From: Nipponacmea schrenckii
Taxonomy: Eukaryota; Mollusca; Gastropoda; Lottiidae
Assembly (NCBI GenBank): GCA_030562195.1
Contig: JAUJPP010000007.1
Location: forward strand, 19,465,769 to 19,529,768
Length of the DNA stretch: 64,000 nucleotides
Reading direction: 5' to 3'
Shown here: positions 1 through 13,375 of the stretch, piece by piece
Layout: every line of letters begins with the position of its first letter
Numbering within the stretch: position 1 is the stretch's first letter
Notes under the pieces: generated by a model
Told to the model about the DNA's origin: nothing
The model's database searches: none
What the model saw: only the letters and a program-made list of their open reading frames with translations
Translations under genes and position numbers: made by a program

Positions 1-1559
1 ATACATCATTTAAACACTGAGGATTTTTGGGTTCCAAAATGTTCATGGATGAGATTTTTAAGTAGGATCTAATCATTTTTATATTGTTTATACAAAATAC
101 TAATACTTTAATAAAGTCATTACCTAACATTTGGTAATTCTTATTCTTTGGCTTCAATTTTACTACAGTGGTATGACATGAAGCATGTCAAAGGAAGGTT
201 AAGACACGTTCAAAATAACTTTATACCACACATGTATCGCTAACAAAGATAAACGTGACAAAGCTAATCTCCAATCCCCCCAAATTAACTCACATTCAAC
301 AGAGTGAAAATATTTCAGTAGCTTTATAACAGTCAGTATCTACTCTGATGTGTATGATGATAGAACAATAGAAGAAATAAAAGAAAGTAAAAGTAGGTGT
401 GTTAAAGGTGACAATCCTAGACACCACAATACAATAAAATACAGGATGTGATTTCAATATTTAACTGTTTTTATCTCTTGGTTTGTCAATATTTGTCAGG
501 TAAGCGGATTTTAAATATTTATTGAAAATCCAATCCCCATGTTTATCTAACATAAAATAATCAAGTAAAAAAAGATCAGATCATTTTACTGTTTTTTATT
601 TATCTCAATTTAAAACACAACTTTGCAGGTGATATTGAATGAAATTAATAATTAATCTCATGAATTATCAACTACCAAACCAATAACACAGAATCATCCA
701 AATATAACTACCTAACTTACAAACTGAACAATTCAACCATTTATTACTATAACTATCAGATTTGCAATAAGCATCAGCTCTCTAGATTTTCACTAAGTAC
801 TGAACAAAGAAAATTCTGTATATCTGAAGGGAATTCAATATACTCTAATAAATAAAATACCGGTTCTATAAAAATGGATTGCATGGTCATAAATTAAACA
901 TGATGAGGAACACTGAATCCTTAAAGTTATCTTGAATATTTTCTAGTTAATCTATTGATTACACTATTCTTATGACATGATACATATTGATTAAATTAAT
1001 AGAAAAGATCTGGCGTGTATTTATCCAATCTGAACAAGTCAAATCCATTAGACAGCCAAGTGTGATAGGTGAACTATTTGTGGATAACTATAATATTATA
1101 AAGGTCAGAGAGCTAGAGAATCAATACACCAATATTGTCACGAGAGGTTCCATTAGTCTAACGGAATAAATAAATAAATCACCAGTATTTCACCCAGCAA
1201 CAATTGGCTGCACGAAACATTTATTTCATCCGATAAATGAATGAGTAACTGACAACTTTCAAATATCAGTTTATCAAAAGATGCAATAAACAACAGTTGA
1301 TTGAAAACCTTATTGGTTTTGATGAATAATGCTTCAGAGATTTTCCAAAGACTGTAACATATTGAAATAGACATAAATGTAAAGTGAAATTTAGATAAAT
1401 GTTAACAGATTAATGGTATGAGGTTTTCCAATGGTACAGTAATGATAGGTGCAGCTAAATGAATGAAATTAGGATCAATCATGACAATGAGTAATACTCA
1501 ACAAGTCAAATGTCTATTTATCTTCAGGCTGTTTCAGAATAAAAACTAGATGATATAGA

Positions 1560-2620
1560 ATACACTTATATTAAAAGAATGAATGAATGGTTGATAAATG
1601 AATGAATGACAGAATGAATTATGAAAGGGTTATCAATCAATTGAACCTACTTGGTGAATGGGGAAAAAATAAAGTAATAAAATACAATATTGCAGACAAA
1701 AACTAGCAGTACTTTGAATGGAAAAGGAAGTTCAAATCATTTCATGAATAAGAGAATGAATCAATTAGAATGAATTACCGTTAAGAAACTGATCAATTGT
1801 CAGAAAAGATCACACACAGTCTTCATTTGAATGGAATAAATCAAACAGTGACTACTGACTTTTTATTGGGTTGAATATCAATAGGTCTTACACAACAAAG
1901 AAACAAGAATTGATTAAAATTCTCTAGAGGTCATACCAGACATTGTATAGTGAACTGAGATTGTGCACTAATTCAGACAGCTGTAACACCCAGACAAATT
2001 AATCCTGTCCTGAGCTATTTTTTTCAACCTACAGGACTCAGGTTTTGGTCAATATTGTTTGGAAATAATCTAATAGAAACGTCTATAAACCCTTTTTTAG
2101 CTGTATGTCTTTATTAGAATCTAGTTTCTTCATGAATGAATATGATAGATTTTCTGAAATTTTTAACAATATATTTCAGATTTTCAATCAACTTTTTCTT
2201 TTTCTAGAATTACCTGAGTGTAGTCAAGTAATTAATTTCATCTCTTTCATGAATATATTAACATAAACTTTATTCAGGTCAATTAGTATCTCAATTCAGA
2301 CCCAACTGGCTAACAAAATCTTATACACAGATCAACAGCCCTGGGTTATCTTCAATAATGAATCTCTATAGATCAAGACTATAGACAGTATTGTACAGCC
2401 ATTTGTGGCTTTTGTTTCTAAAGAATGTCTGAAGACTTGCTGGATAAATAAAGACAACTGAAATGGAATTCTCAAAGGTCAAGACAAACAGAATGAATAC
2501 TTAATGGATAGACAGATACACTGGATAAATATTTGAATGAATAAAACAAAGAGAGTTAAAGGTCAACATCACTGCATAGACAATAGACAGAGTAAATAAA
2601 TGAATGAATGAAACAAAGGA
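1560..2620. repeat. GAATGAAT-rich cryptic simple repeat
   Basis: Runs and scattered copies of GAAT/AATG (for example at 1581-1620, 1741-1780, 2511-2540 and 2596-2611), mixed with AGACA and AAAGGTCAA motifs. This is low-complexity sequence grown by slippage rather than a defined element. The complementary form ATTCATTC appears at 13311-13370. Confidence 0.5.
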
Positions 2621-5600
2621 TGACAAAGGTCAAGGAAGAAAGAACACAAATGTGAACAGACAGGTGACTGGAAGATGAAGGCTATAATTAGACAGTTACA
2701 TCATAGTCTTATTACACTTCATCTGGTAGCCATCTGCCTGTTGATTTAATTACTAAGGTTGGTTAGATTGTGTCTGTAGTGCCACATTTTCACTCATACA
2801 TTAGTACATGTTGTTTACTTGGACAATCATGCTTGCACAAGACAAAATACAAGAATATTAGATGTAAAATATCTAAAAGACTCTGAAATCATATAATAAT
2901 TGTTGTTGCTAGTATTAAGTGTTCTATTACAAATAACTATAAAAATAACATGAAAACAGTGGCCAACTTACAATTAAAAAGTCTTAAGCCATAGAAAATC
3001 CTTAAGGATGTTGGGCAAAACATACCTGCCAATCCAATAAAAGCTTAAAGTCTTTCAGCCTTCATTCCATATTGATTTCTGTTTCAGGGCACCATATTAC
3101 ATGCATTCATAATTACTTGTCACCAACAGTATTAGATAGACAATTATATTGAGTAAAGAATAACTTATTATCCTCCTGGGCTTTCATTGTATTTGATTAA
3201 TTACATTTAGCAAGCACATGTTATATTATAATCAGCTTATACTGTAATACTACAATTACAGACATTGAAACACAAATTCAATACAATATTCCCTCTATCA
3301 CAAATTGTCTAACAGATAAATGTATCATCAGGTACAACCTTTTTAATAAACCTAATGGATGAATGTCCTATTCACTGAACTCATAAGCTGATTTTAAATG
3401 AAATTTAATTTGAAATACCACCCTGGCTTACAACAGAAACAACGTTTGAAGATGACCATCAGAACGAATGATATCAATGATGGGAATGAGCCGCAAGACT
3501 GGGCAAATAATTCACAGACTAAAAAACAATACAGTCATACCTTCACTCTAGGGCTACAAGGCTATAAATCAACACACAAGAGGTTAGATGATAAACAGTT
3601 AAAATGAGACCATCCCCAGAGTCCATCATGTCATAATGAAGGTCGACCACTAGATTGAGGTTATCAACAACATGAAAATATTTATCATGTGAATCATACA
3701 ACCAGACTAACACAATAATATGACATGATAACTGGTGTGTGTTCTAATTATTATTAAGGGTTCAATATCTAACTGTAAGTTTTCAAGCTACTGGGTTGAT
3801 ATAGTTGGATTGGCAATTGGATGAAATATACATATTTATAATTGACAAGATTTGTGAGTCAGCAATTTGTTTATCCACAAGATACACTTGGATACAGAAT
3901 GATTTGTAATCATCTTGTATTTCAATACATTTGTTTTTCACAGATATAGAACACGGAGGTTCACAGAATGGCAAGAGACCAATGTACATTACAATCATGC
4001 ACTGGCAAATAAACTTATTTCTCTTGAACTGTGAATATACAACCTATGTCATTGGCCTTAAAATGAAATGCATCATTTATCTTTAGAAAGATGAATAGCA
4101 ATATATCAATGACACCATGTGTCCTCTGATGAACATAGACCTATCAAACATGATATACCACCAAGTTCTCACCATATATTGTATTTTAAACACTGTAAAA
4201 CCACATGGTATCTAAATAAATATTGAAAATCCTATTTACCTCTAGTATATAATCCCACTCACACTAAATAATCCTTTAATGTAAATTCTGCACAGATTGT
4301 GGTGTTATATTTGTGTGTGTGAATTTGATCTATATGTATATTGAGATACAGTATAATATATCAATCTATCCAAATTCACTTATCAGTCCTGATAGAAGCT
4401 CTTAAAGAATCTGTCACTCACAATAACCAGTTTAAAGACCTGATTCTTTGCAACCTCGGCCAAAATTGAGATGTATCTCAATAACACTTTAACACTGTAT
4501 TATCAAGTTTCTTCTCTTCCCAAACACTGTCTTATATCAATTGAAAATATATCATATCTTAACTTGACTCTAACCTCATTTATCACTATTTATGTCTGTT
4601 TCTTCTAATCTCACCTTTCTCTTTCTCTTCTATCATGTTAATAACAGCCTGGGGTATAGTAAGACTAACTCTTTTTCAAATCACATGCCAGTCGTTAAGA
4701 GGGGATGTTTCACAATAACTACATGTAAACTAGGGAAGGGCTAATGGTTGTTTGTAGGTTGTCAATATTAATGAGATATGGGATATAAATAATATATACA
4801 GTAAATAAGATAATCAATATGGAACATTGCCAGTGATTAGCTATATTTATAGTTAAAGTACCATCAGATCATATATTACATATGACATATATACATATTG
4901 TATAGATCTCCTGTTAAACATATATTACTTCTCATGATTTACACAATGTATCTAAATTTGATTTAGACTCTACTCTTGATATTCAAATACATCACAAACA
5001 TTAGTCAGTCAGGATAAAAATCAGGTTAAAATATAAAGGAGAACAAAATATATCAATCATTAATTAAAAATTGTGCTGGTGTGTTTGTCTCTTTAACTCA
5101 ACTCGATACAACATCACATCAAAATTACAACTTGTCTTATATCTAATCTAAAAAAATTGATGTAACATTTGAAAAAATATATTAAAATATCATAGTCACT
5201 TGAGCAGGCTAGCTAGTGTAACTTGAACTAATTATAGAGCAAAGGTAGAGAATATTACAGGGTATATTAAGCCTATAATTAAAGTATATTAAATAACAGT
5301 GGAGATATAATAACTGACTACAGGGAAATCTCATGTCTAGTGAGATGATAGTATGTCTCTTGACCTAAAAATATAAACTACGTCTTTTCTTAACACAGTA
5401 ACTTGAGTACAAGGCTGTTTTATAACACAGCTTCAATTTATTTAAAGTGACATAAGCAAAAATAGTAAAAATATAAAGAAGTTTATCTTGATGGATTGCA
5501 AATGCTCTTTACAGCATCATTTGTAATTACCCAATCTTAAAATGTTAGAATAAAACTTTCGAATATTTAATATTTATAATTTAGAGGAACTGTAAATGCC

Positions 5601-7581
5601 CGCTGGTAAGAGCCTAAACACATCTTTGCATAACAGACTCAGAGGCAGGTCTGCTTTCTTTCTGTAATTTTCATGCCAATAATTGTCAATATAACATACA
5701 TTTTATAGAGTCAATACTCTAGTCAACATTAATAATAATCTTTGTCTCATTATTAATAATTGTAATAAGTATATTGAATGGATCTATATTAAACATATCA
5801 ATTGGAATATTTCAACATGATGTTATATTGATTATATATAATAAATAATTCTCTCAGATCATCCAGGTAAGAATGTTATGGTTCAAGATGAAAGGAAAAC
5901 CATGCATTGATTAGTCAATAATATACTATAATATAATCAGTTTACTCTCAACAACTAGCATTGAAAATTCCTTTTTCTCTTTTTATGTCTAAATATATAT
6001 TTTAATTCAACAAAGACATAAAAGACTTGATAAGAAGGAATCATGCATGGCAAAAAATGTTACACAAGTGTATTTGAAATGTAATAAAATTTGATTGTAT
6101 ATGTAACTTTTTTTTAACACTGATGATGTTACATGTACTTGAAATGTATTGTAAAAGGTGATGTTAGTCTATTAACTTCTGATACACCTTTTGGCTGATT
6201 TATAACACATTTCCTTTTGATTTTTTAAAAGATATTTAATCATTTTCTTGCTTAATCTACACTTTTACCTTGTTGTTTAACCATATAACACATTTCCTTG
6301 TATTTTCCTTTCACAAGCTACTAGGGTCAACATGTTTCAGACTATTTTTGATATCTATACCGTAATATTGATAAGGAAAATAGGGCCATGACAAGTATTT
6401 GATGGATGTAGTTAATAGAGCAATAAATATTACTACAACCTTCTCAATCAATCAACCACTACAGAAATAGAAATACATGTTTTTACTCATTCAATTTATC
6501 TTTATTATACACATCAAAATTACACATACACCATGTTTTTACTCTGGATTTTTCAATCTTAATAGATGTACAAAAATTTAAAGCTTATGAATTTTAAACC
6601 AAATAGGTGAAATTGTGCAGGTGCAAGAAGAACACAAGTATGGTTCCCACATACATGTGATAAATGTTCTATTTATTAAAATGCCAATTCCTATAATCAA
6701 TAACTATAAAATCCACTAAACCCTAATTCAACGACAATATGAAAGGTGGACATTTTGAGGCTGTGTCAGACTTGACTGGCAACTGTACCAAATCAAAATC
6801 CCTTGTTGACAATATTTCAAATAATTTTGGCAGATCAGTAACACTTCGTACTCAAATATTAGTTATGGTTGACCTTCTACATTACCTGAATCTACATTAT
6901 GAATGCTTCAAGGAAGTTATAGCGACAGTTAAGCCTGTTTAACCAGTTCTTATAACATTATAATGAGGGATTAAATATGCGCATGTCATTAAGTAGGAGA
7001 TTAGGTGTAATATATTTAACCAGGTATAAATATCTTGATCTTGTTATATATTTCCTCAGCAGGTTAAATTATTTTGAACTATTAATATATGCAAGTTAGT
7101 AAGTATCAAGTTTTAATATTTTACTGCATACCAGTATATATACAAAAATGTTAGATTTTAGAATATGCCCTGTGATTCAGATTTAGAAGCTTCATTTGAC
7201 TCTACTGTAGTAGAAGAAGTCTTGAATTGAAATTATCCTGTTAAACAGGTAAAAGTGGTAGGTATAGAGCATTATAGTAACACTGGATTATGAGTGAATG
7301 GTGAGATCATTGTGCACCTGTTTTCTAATTATATTTCTATGATATCTGTGATGATGACCTTGCCAACCATGAAGTATATAGATAACAATATATTATTCTC
7401 TCTGAATACTTGTTTTTCATGAACTACATCAATAAACCACACTTGCCTCATTAAACAAATAAACTTGTTCTGGATTTGACCCTTGGTAACAAAAGCAAGG
7501 CTGACCCAGTTTATTTCTATCAGTAAACATACCTTGTCAGTCATATGTGCTTAACAGCTTGACCCTTCACCTTTACATCAG

Positions 7582-7594
7582 GTTGCCTAGCAAC
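7582..7594. promoter_or_regulatory. X-box-like RFX site
   Basis: GTTGCCTAGCAAC is a perfect inverted repeat around a central base and fits the RFX X-box consensus GTNRCC(N)RGYAAC, the motif that drives ciliary genes. It lies deep in KDM3 intron 6, not near a recognised promoter. A 13-bp specific match is uncommon but can occur by chance in a genome. Confidence 0.4.
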
Positions 7595-8334
7595 TCGATT
7601 ACAGACTGGTGTAGTATAAATATAGTTAATGGAATCAAGTTTCTCGTGACCTATCATGTAAATCATACAACTGTTGTAGTCTCAATAGATCTTTATTAGA
7701 AATGGAGGCAATTTGGCGCTGAGAATCTAAGCCTTCTATCAATCAATTGCCTTGCTTCAGTAGATGTTATCACTCACAGAGACATGGGGACTAAGTCAAT
7801 AATTCAATTCATAACGCTGTATAATCAAGACCTCAATTAACTAAATATAAATGAATTCAGAGTAAAAATAGAATATTCAATAGTCATAAAATTGAAGTAC
7901 TTGTATATAATTCAAATAATTGTAATCTAAGGGTTCACAGCTAATACCATTAAATATACATTAAGTTATGAAAGTATCTATCCCTACTTCATTATTCAAA
8001 TTTTACAAATGTTGCCTGCACTATTAGACTGCACCTTGTATACAAACCCACTCATGGGTTTTTCTAGTATTTTAATATATTACCTCAGCTACCAGTAATG
8101 AATAGAGATAACAGTGGCCAGGAAATTATTTTCACTACAAATTTCGTCCTTATACACCTTAATAAGCATGACATAGTCCATAGTGAATTGTACAATCTCA
8201 ATTTATAAAGATGAGCCAAGATTTTCCAGACATGACTTTAATGTTTCTTGGACAATCTATGGAAATCTATTGTTCCTTTAGATTATATCAAAAATCTGGG
8301 GTACCATTAACAAAGAGGTGTTTTAGACACGTTC

Positions 8335-8752
8335 TGATAATCTATTTTCCTGTCCGTTTGCAGTCAAAAATAAGCTGACAATAGGTAGATATTCATTTTC
8401 AAATATAATCAATATTATTAAAGATGGGTTCCCCCTAAAATCTGTATTTCCTGTCCAAGTCATAAATATTAGATTCAAAGCTACATAACATATAATATAT
8501 AATAACAGTAATTATATGGTAATCTATATATCAGCTGACAATAGGTATTCCATATGTCATAATAATCAATATTATTAAAGATGGGTTCCCTATATTCCCT
8601 GTCCAAGTTAAAAAGATAAGATTCAAGGCTACATATCATAATATATAATAACAGTACAGTATGCAACACTGAGTAAGTATATTATGATAATCTATATCAG
8701 CTGACAATAGGTAGATATTCCACATATCATAATAATCAATATTATTAATACA
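8335..8752. repeat. Three tandem copies of a ~160-bp unit
   Basis: AGCTGACAATAGGT starts at 8373, 8533 and 8699 (spacings 160 and 166). Each is followed by an AT-rich segment with AATCAATATTATTA; the first two continue with AAGATGGGTTCCC, CTGTCCAAGT and AGATTCAA(A/G)GCTACAT. The third copy is truncated after AATATTATTAA. Confidence 0.75.
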
Positions 8753-8940
8753 ACCCAACAACACACACATTACAATATATTATTGATCTGATATATATAC
8801 ATGAAAGTAGTACCAGCATGACTCCATTTCAACTGAAATAATGAACACTCAGGTATATAGTCCATTCAATTAGATAGTAATAACAGTGACAGGAAATGCC
8901 TGGGGTTGGGGACAATCATCAACTATTTCCATTCTGGAGT

Positions 8941-9000
8941 AACATCAGGCGATCATCGTATTGTCTTCCCGGATTAAGCGAAACTCGTAAACTGGCTAGG
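8941..9000. other. Small CpG-rich island in intron 6
   Basis: Seven or so CpGs in 60 bp (GGCGATCATCG, CCCGG, AGCGAAACTCG) amid CpG-poor DNA. On the minus strand a 28-codon frame is open here, but nothing in it resembles KDM3. Possibly a conserved non-coding element or a recent insertion. Confidence 0.3.
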
Positions 9001-9108
9001 CTGATCAGTAGATGAAATATTAACATATATAGCTCTCACCAGAGTTTGACATCGCAAACCATGTATTTGTTTATAGTTGTAGTAATTGGTGGTTTGATTG
9101 GTTCAATT

Positions 9109-9160
9109 TGATTTGATGTTTATTAACATCATTCTATGAGGTTGAGGTCAATCCAATCTT
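9109..9160 (+). repeat. Possible relative of the short insertion family
   Basis: TTTGATGTTTATTAACATCA is followed by TTCTATGAGGTTGAGGTCA. This resembles dispersed repeats with a TTTAACGTCCTATTAACA core that I recall from molluscan genomes. TGATGTT-TATT-AACATCA is itself a perfect 7-bp stem hairpin. The family assignment is tentative. Confidence 0.3.
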
Positions 9161-12100
9161 TTGGGTATTTTTTCTGTTTGCAACATAAGCCAATGCTACA
9201 TGAGAGAATCGTTGAGAACACCTGTTAAGTATAACCAATAATACCAAATGTTTTGGAATGTTTCTCTTACTACAACTACTACTGGATCAATATCTGCCAA
9301 AAGGTTGAAATATTCCCCTTAAGAAAAGCGTAAATAATTCTGATGATCTTTAAGCTAATTAAAAAGAGTTAGTATGTCATGTAATAGAAAGAGCTGTGGG
9401 GTATTATAGTAATTATAAGCCTTGAGATAAATACCTTCAAATCACTGTAAAGCTATCAGTCTAATTATAGTGTCTGGATGTTCCTAATGACCTGTTACAA
9501 TTTCTACATTTATTACACAATATCCAGTCTTAAATACTACTCTGACTTTTGATAAATATTTTTTCTGAAAAACAGAAATCAGGCATGTGACTAACCTATA
9601 TAGATCTAGATCTCATTACAGTCTATGCTTATATCTTTTGCTTAATCAACATTTTTCTGTCCAACCATTGGAAACATTTCCAGACAATATTAAACAATTT
9701 ACTCAGTGAAGTTATAAAGAGTAAAATAGAAGGTGATTACAAATGATATGAACACAAAAATCAAATTGTACTGTCTGGAGTGTTGACTCACTAATAGTGT
9801 GTTCAAACCACTATAGTCTCAACCTATACTATTGTATTTACCAGTAATGCAAATTTCCAGCTGTAAAGAGACCAATAAGTTTCCTAAGGTCAAATTAAAA
9901 AAAAAAAACAAGATTTCGCATGCATTTCTTAAATCAAATTACCAAACAAAAAAAAACATAACATCGCAACATAATGATCAATTATCCTAAAGCAGTTGTA
10001 TTAAAAAAGATCAAACAAAGTAAATTCTAAAAAAGCTTGTTAAAGTGTTAAAAAAAAGAACACATTCTCTCTCAATAGATATAAGCAGCATCAAACAATT
10101 CTTTCTATTCTAAAGCAACAAGTTGAGGCAAGCTAGAATATCTTGTTAAGAGTAAATTAGATATGAAAACAATAGAAAATCAAGGCTATCGCTTTACTGT
10201 ATAGACATATGTAAAATATTTACATTAATACTTTAACATTAACCATAAAAACACATCAAAAACCTTTTGTATAAAACCGGTTTGACGTAGAGTAGAATTT
10301 CAATGGAGGAGATTTTTCTCTGGTAAATAATGACTACCATGCAGGTCCACGTTATGAGATATTGAATAAGGCGGAAGGTGAAGGACATTCTAGCGACATA
10401 AAGAAATACTAACACATACATGTTGTTTAAAGAGACACTGTGTACCATGAAGTTTCATTTAACATACTAAGTAAATGTCACAAGTCAAATCTGGATACAA
10501 GTATAAATGTCAAAGCTATCAAGCCATATTAAACCTATCTAGATAGTCACACCAAAGGCTAAACTTACACAAACCAGAGGCAATATGGTAATGTCTCTAG
10601 AGACTACTCATACAGACAATATTACTATTAAAGTCCCATTCGGATAGGTTGAGTTGCCCTTAAATCTCATTTAAATCTATATTACTAAATAGCATAGTTT
10701 ATAATATATAGTAAAACTAATTCATATAATATGTGTCTTACGTCATTGAATAATTCACACTGAAACAGTGTACTCATCTTAATAAGTGAGTTTCAAAGAT
10801 GATTTACATGGAAGATCTGCAATGGTGCAGAAATCTACAGCAGTTGGCATAACAGAAATGTCTTTTTAAATAAAACTAAGTTAATCTGTTTGAATAAGTT
10901 AATAAAATTCAAAACTCTTGGTTTTAGCCACTATAACAGGACATGTCAAGGTTAATAAAATTCATTTTACAACAGCTGTTACACATTTATCCTGTATTTT
11001 ATGAATTCTCATGAAATTCATTTAAAGATACATCATACCCACATTCTTTGTAAAAAAAAAGCAATCAAGAAGTGTTACTGAAGAAGGCATTCTTCACTGA
11101 GAATGTTACCTGTATGTGTATGAAATGTTGTGTTTAAAGGAATAAATAGAAGTCTACATCTATAATAATTGTTGTCTCCTGACAGGACAATAGTATAGAA
11201 AATAGCAGACAATGCTGTGATTATTAAGGAGCAAGGACTAATTTATTTTTCATATCAACTCTTTCTTATAAGCCTTTTCATACTATTCTTCAACCTTCAA
11301 TATAAAAAAAAGATCTTTACAGCAGCATTTAGACTGTATCCTAAGCTTACCACTGATTTCTTTAACTATTGATCAAATACTTACAACACATGTTCCCTTC
11401 TCATGTCATCTGACACAATAAAAATTGCTCTAATAAACATTTATTGTCAACAGAAAATCTTTATCAATGCCAATAAAATCCTGTGTGTATCAAATATAAA
11501 GCCACAAACATTCAATCACAATTTACACTGACTGTTGCTCTACGGCAGTTTCACTAAGATTAAATGCTATATTTCTTTTTATATAAAAGATCAAACTATA
11601 GGCTTAATATTTCAGCTTCAATCAAACATGCAAGAAAATAAATGATAATAAATAGTTCTCATCCAAACTTGTTTTTTTTACATGGATTCATTTTCTTTCG
11701 TCATGAAATCAGCATCTAAAATACTTCTTCCAAGGTCACAATTTGTGAGTCACAAACAGAAATGAACAGAAATACAGTAAAGTTCAACCTCTGCATGTTT
11801 GATTATTTCTGCTTTAAAAATCTTATCGAGGTAACATTTAAAGTTCAAAGAAAGGTCGTCATTCTTTGAAAATCTTGATATGAATTCAAATGCCAATAGA
11901 AAAAAATATAGTAAGAAATTGCTATGAATCAAAGGAGCAATGTCAAGGTCATTTCTGTAAGAATCTGTCTGATCTGTAAACCAGATATCTTTCAAAATAA
12001 ACAGTCTTGATATTTAGGATGCAAGTGTTAGCATGTGATGTATCAGATGTACCTTTAACAGTAAATTCTCAAGAACGCGTCATTTTTAAAATATGGCGGA

Positions 12101-13148
12101 TTTCATCTTATCTTTATTTGAATAATTTTGACAATATGAACCTTTCACATAACCTTCTGTATACAAGTTAATTTTATCTCTTATCTTAAAAGGTTCAAAG
12201 TTCAGGGCAGATAGTATTCTATTTCTTATTATTCAACACTTATCCTGAATCTGGGTCAGTTACATTGAATAATAAATAATTTCCTTAGATAATGTATGTA
12301 TTTTATATTTATATAGTAAAAAAACAACTGCATTGTGAGAATTTAAAAAAAATGTTGTGCATCCTATTGTGCTAATGATGGGTAAATATTTTTAATTATA
12401 AATAGGGTGGGAAGAAATGGGAATACAAAGAAAAATGTGGTGTGAAAAGTAGGGTGGAAAAAAAATCTTATAACCGAAATTTTTTACTTGTTTGGCAAAC
12501 AATTTTTATAAAAATAGGAGAGGTGAAAATCAAATATGATAAAAATACCGAAGCATGTAGAAATACATCAGGAAATTCCTTCATAAACAATAAATAAAGT
12601 AAATATCATACTTACAATCAAGACCAGAAGTCAAGGCTGGCGCTAAATCAAAACCAGACGGTCTTATATCCGATCTACAGATCCCACAAGTAATCTTATA
12701 CACAAAGCTACGACCTTACACTTGAAATGACGAGTTGATACTATTTGTAAAGCTGATAATCAACGAAGCACAACAAGCGATGAGAAACCTCTCTTATCTT
12801 CACTCATAAATCAATGTTTAAAGTTGTGCAATATGGAGGCTACACCTACAGTCTACTCCACCATGATAAACTGACACGACCAATTCACTTCTTATCCTAG
12901 CTTCAATATAGATAAATATAGAACTTGACAAACAAGCCCAACAATCTAGTTTCTTCATTTAATATAAACACTTGAAAATATATTACTTTCCTCACTGAGT
13001 AGATTAGAACAGACAGAATTTCAATTCAATTCAGCTAGGATTTTTTACATTTTTATTGCGTGCACATAAATATTTTAAACCAGCTCAAATCATTAGTGTA
13101 GTCCTTCGTTCAGCTAATAAAATCTATTTCTGTTTTCATTTCCTCTTC

Positions 13149-13228
13149 AAAGCCCTACTAGAAATGAGTTTTACATCCTATTTTGCACCTTATGTGCTAA
13201 TAAAGACGGGGAAAAAGCCCTACTAGAA
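13149..13228 (+). mobile_element. Short insertion with 15-bp flanking duplication
   Basis: AAAGCCCTACTAGAA occurs at 13149-13163 and again at 13214-13228, flanking a 50-bp insert that reads ATGAGTTTTACATCC...TTTTGCACCTTATGTG...TAATAAAGACGGGGAA. The insert core recurs at 22783-22845 and, more diverged, at 14585-14645 and 38308-38364. Flanking duplications of this length indicate target-primed integration of a short RNA-derived copy. The shared end at AAGACG and the variable start suggest 5'-truncated copies of a SINE or LINE tail. Confidence 0.7.
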
Positions 13229-13305
13229 GAGTGTACAACATCAAAAGACTACTCAAATTCACATTAATTCTTATGCACTTTGGGTTTTGACAGTCGAGAC
13301 CCTCC

Positions 13306-13375
13306 ACATTTCATTCATTCATTCATGTCCTATTCATTCATGTACCATTCAATAATTCATACATTCAATTCAGTC
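13306..13375. repeat. ATTC tetranucleotide repeat
   Basis: TTTCATTCATTCATTCATG, followed by further interrupted ATTCATTCATG and ATTCAATAATTCATAC units. Confidence 0.6.

Noticed and set aside
12351..12385. CATCCTATTGTGCTAATGATGGG as a further copy of the short insertion family
   Set aside because: Only a partial and gapped match without flanking duplication; not distinguishable from chance.
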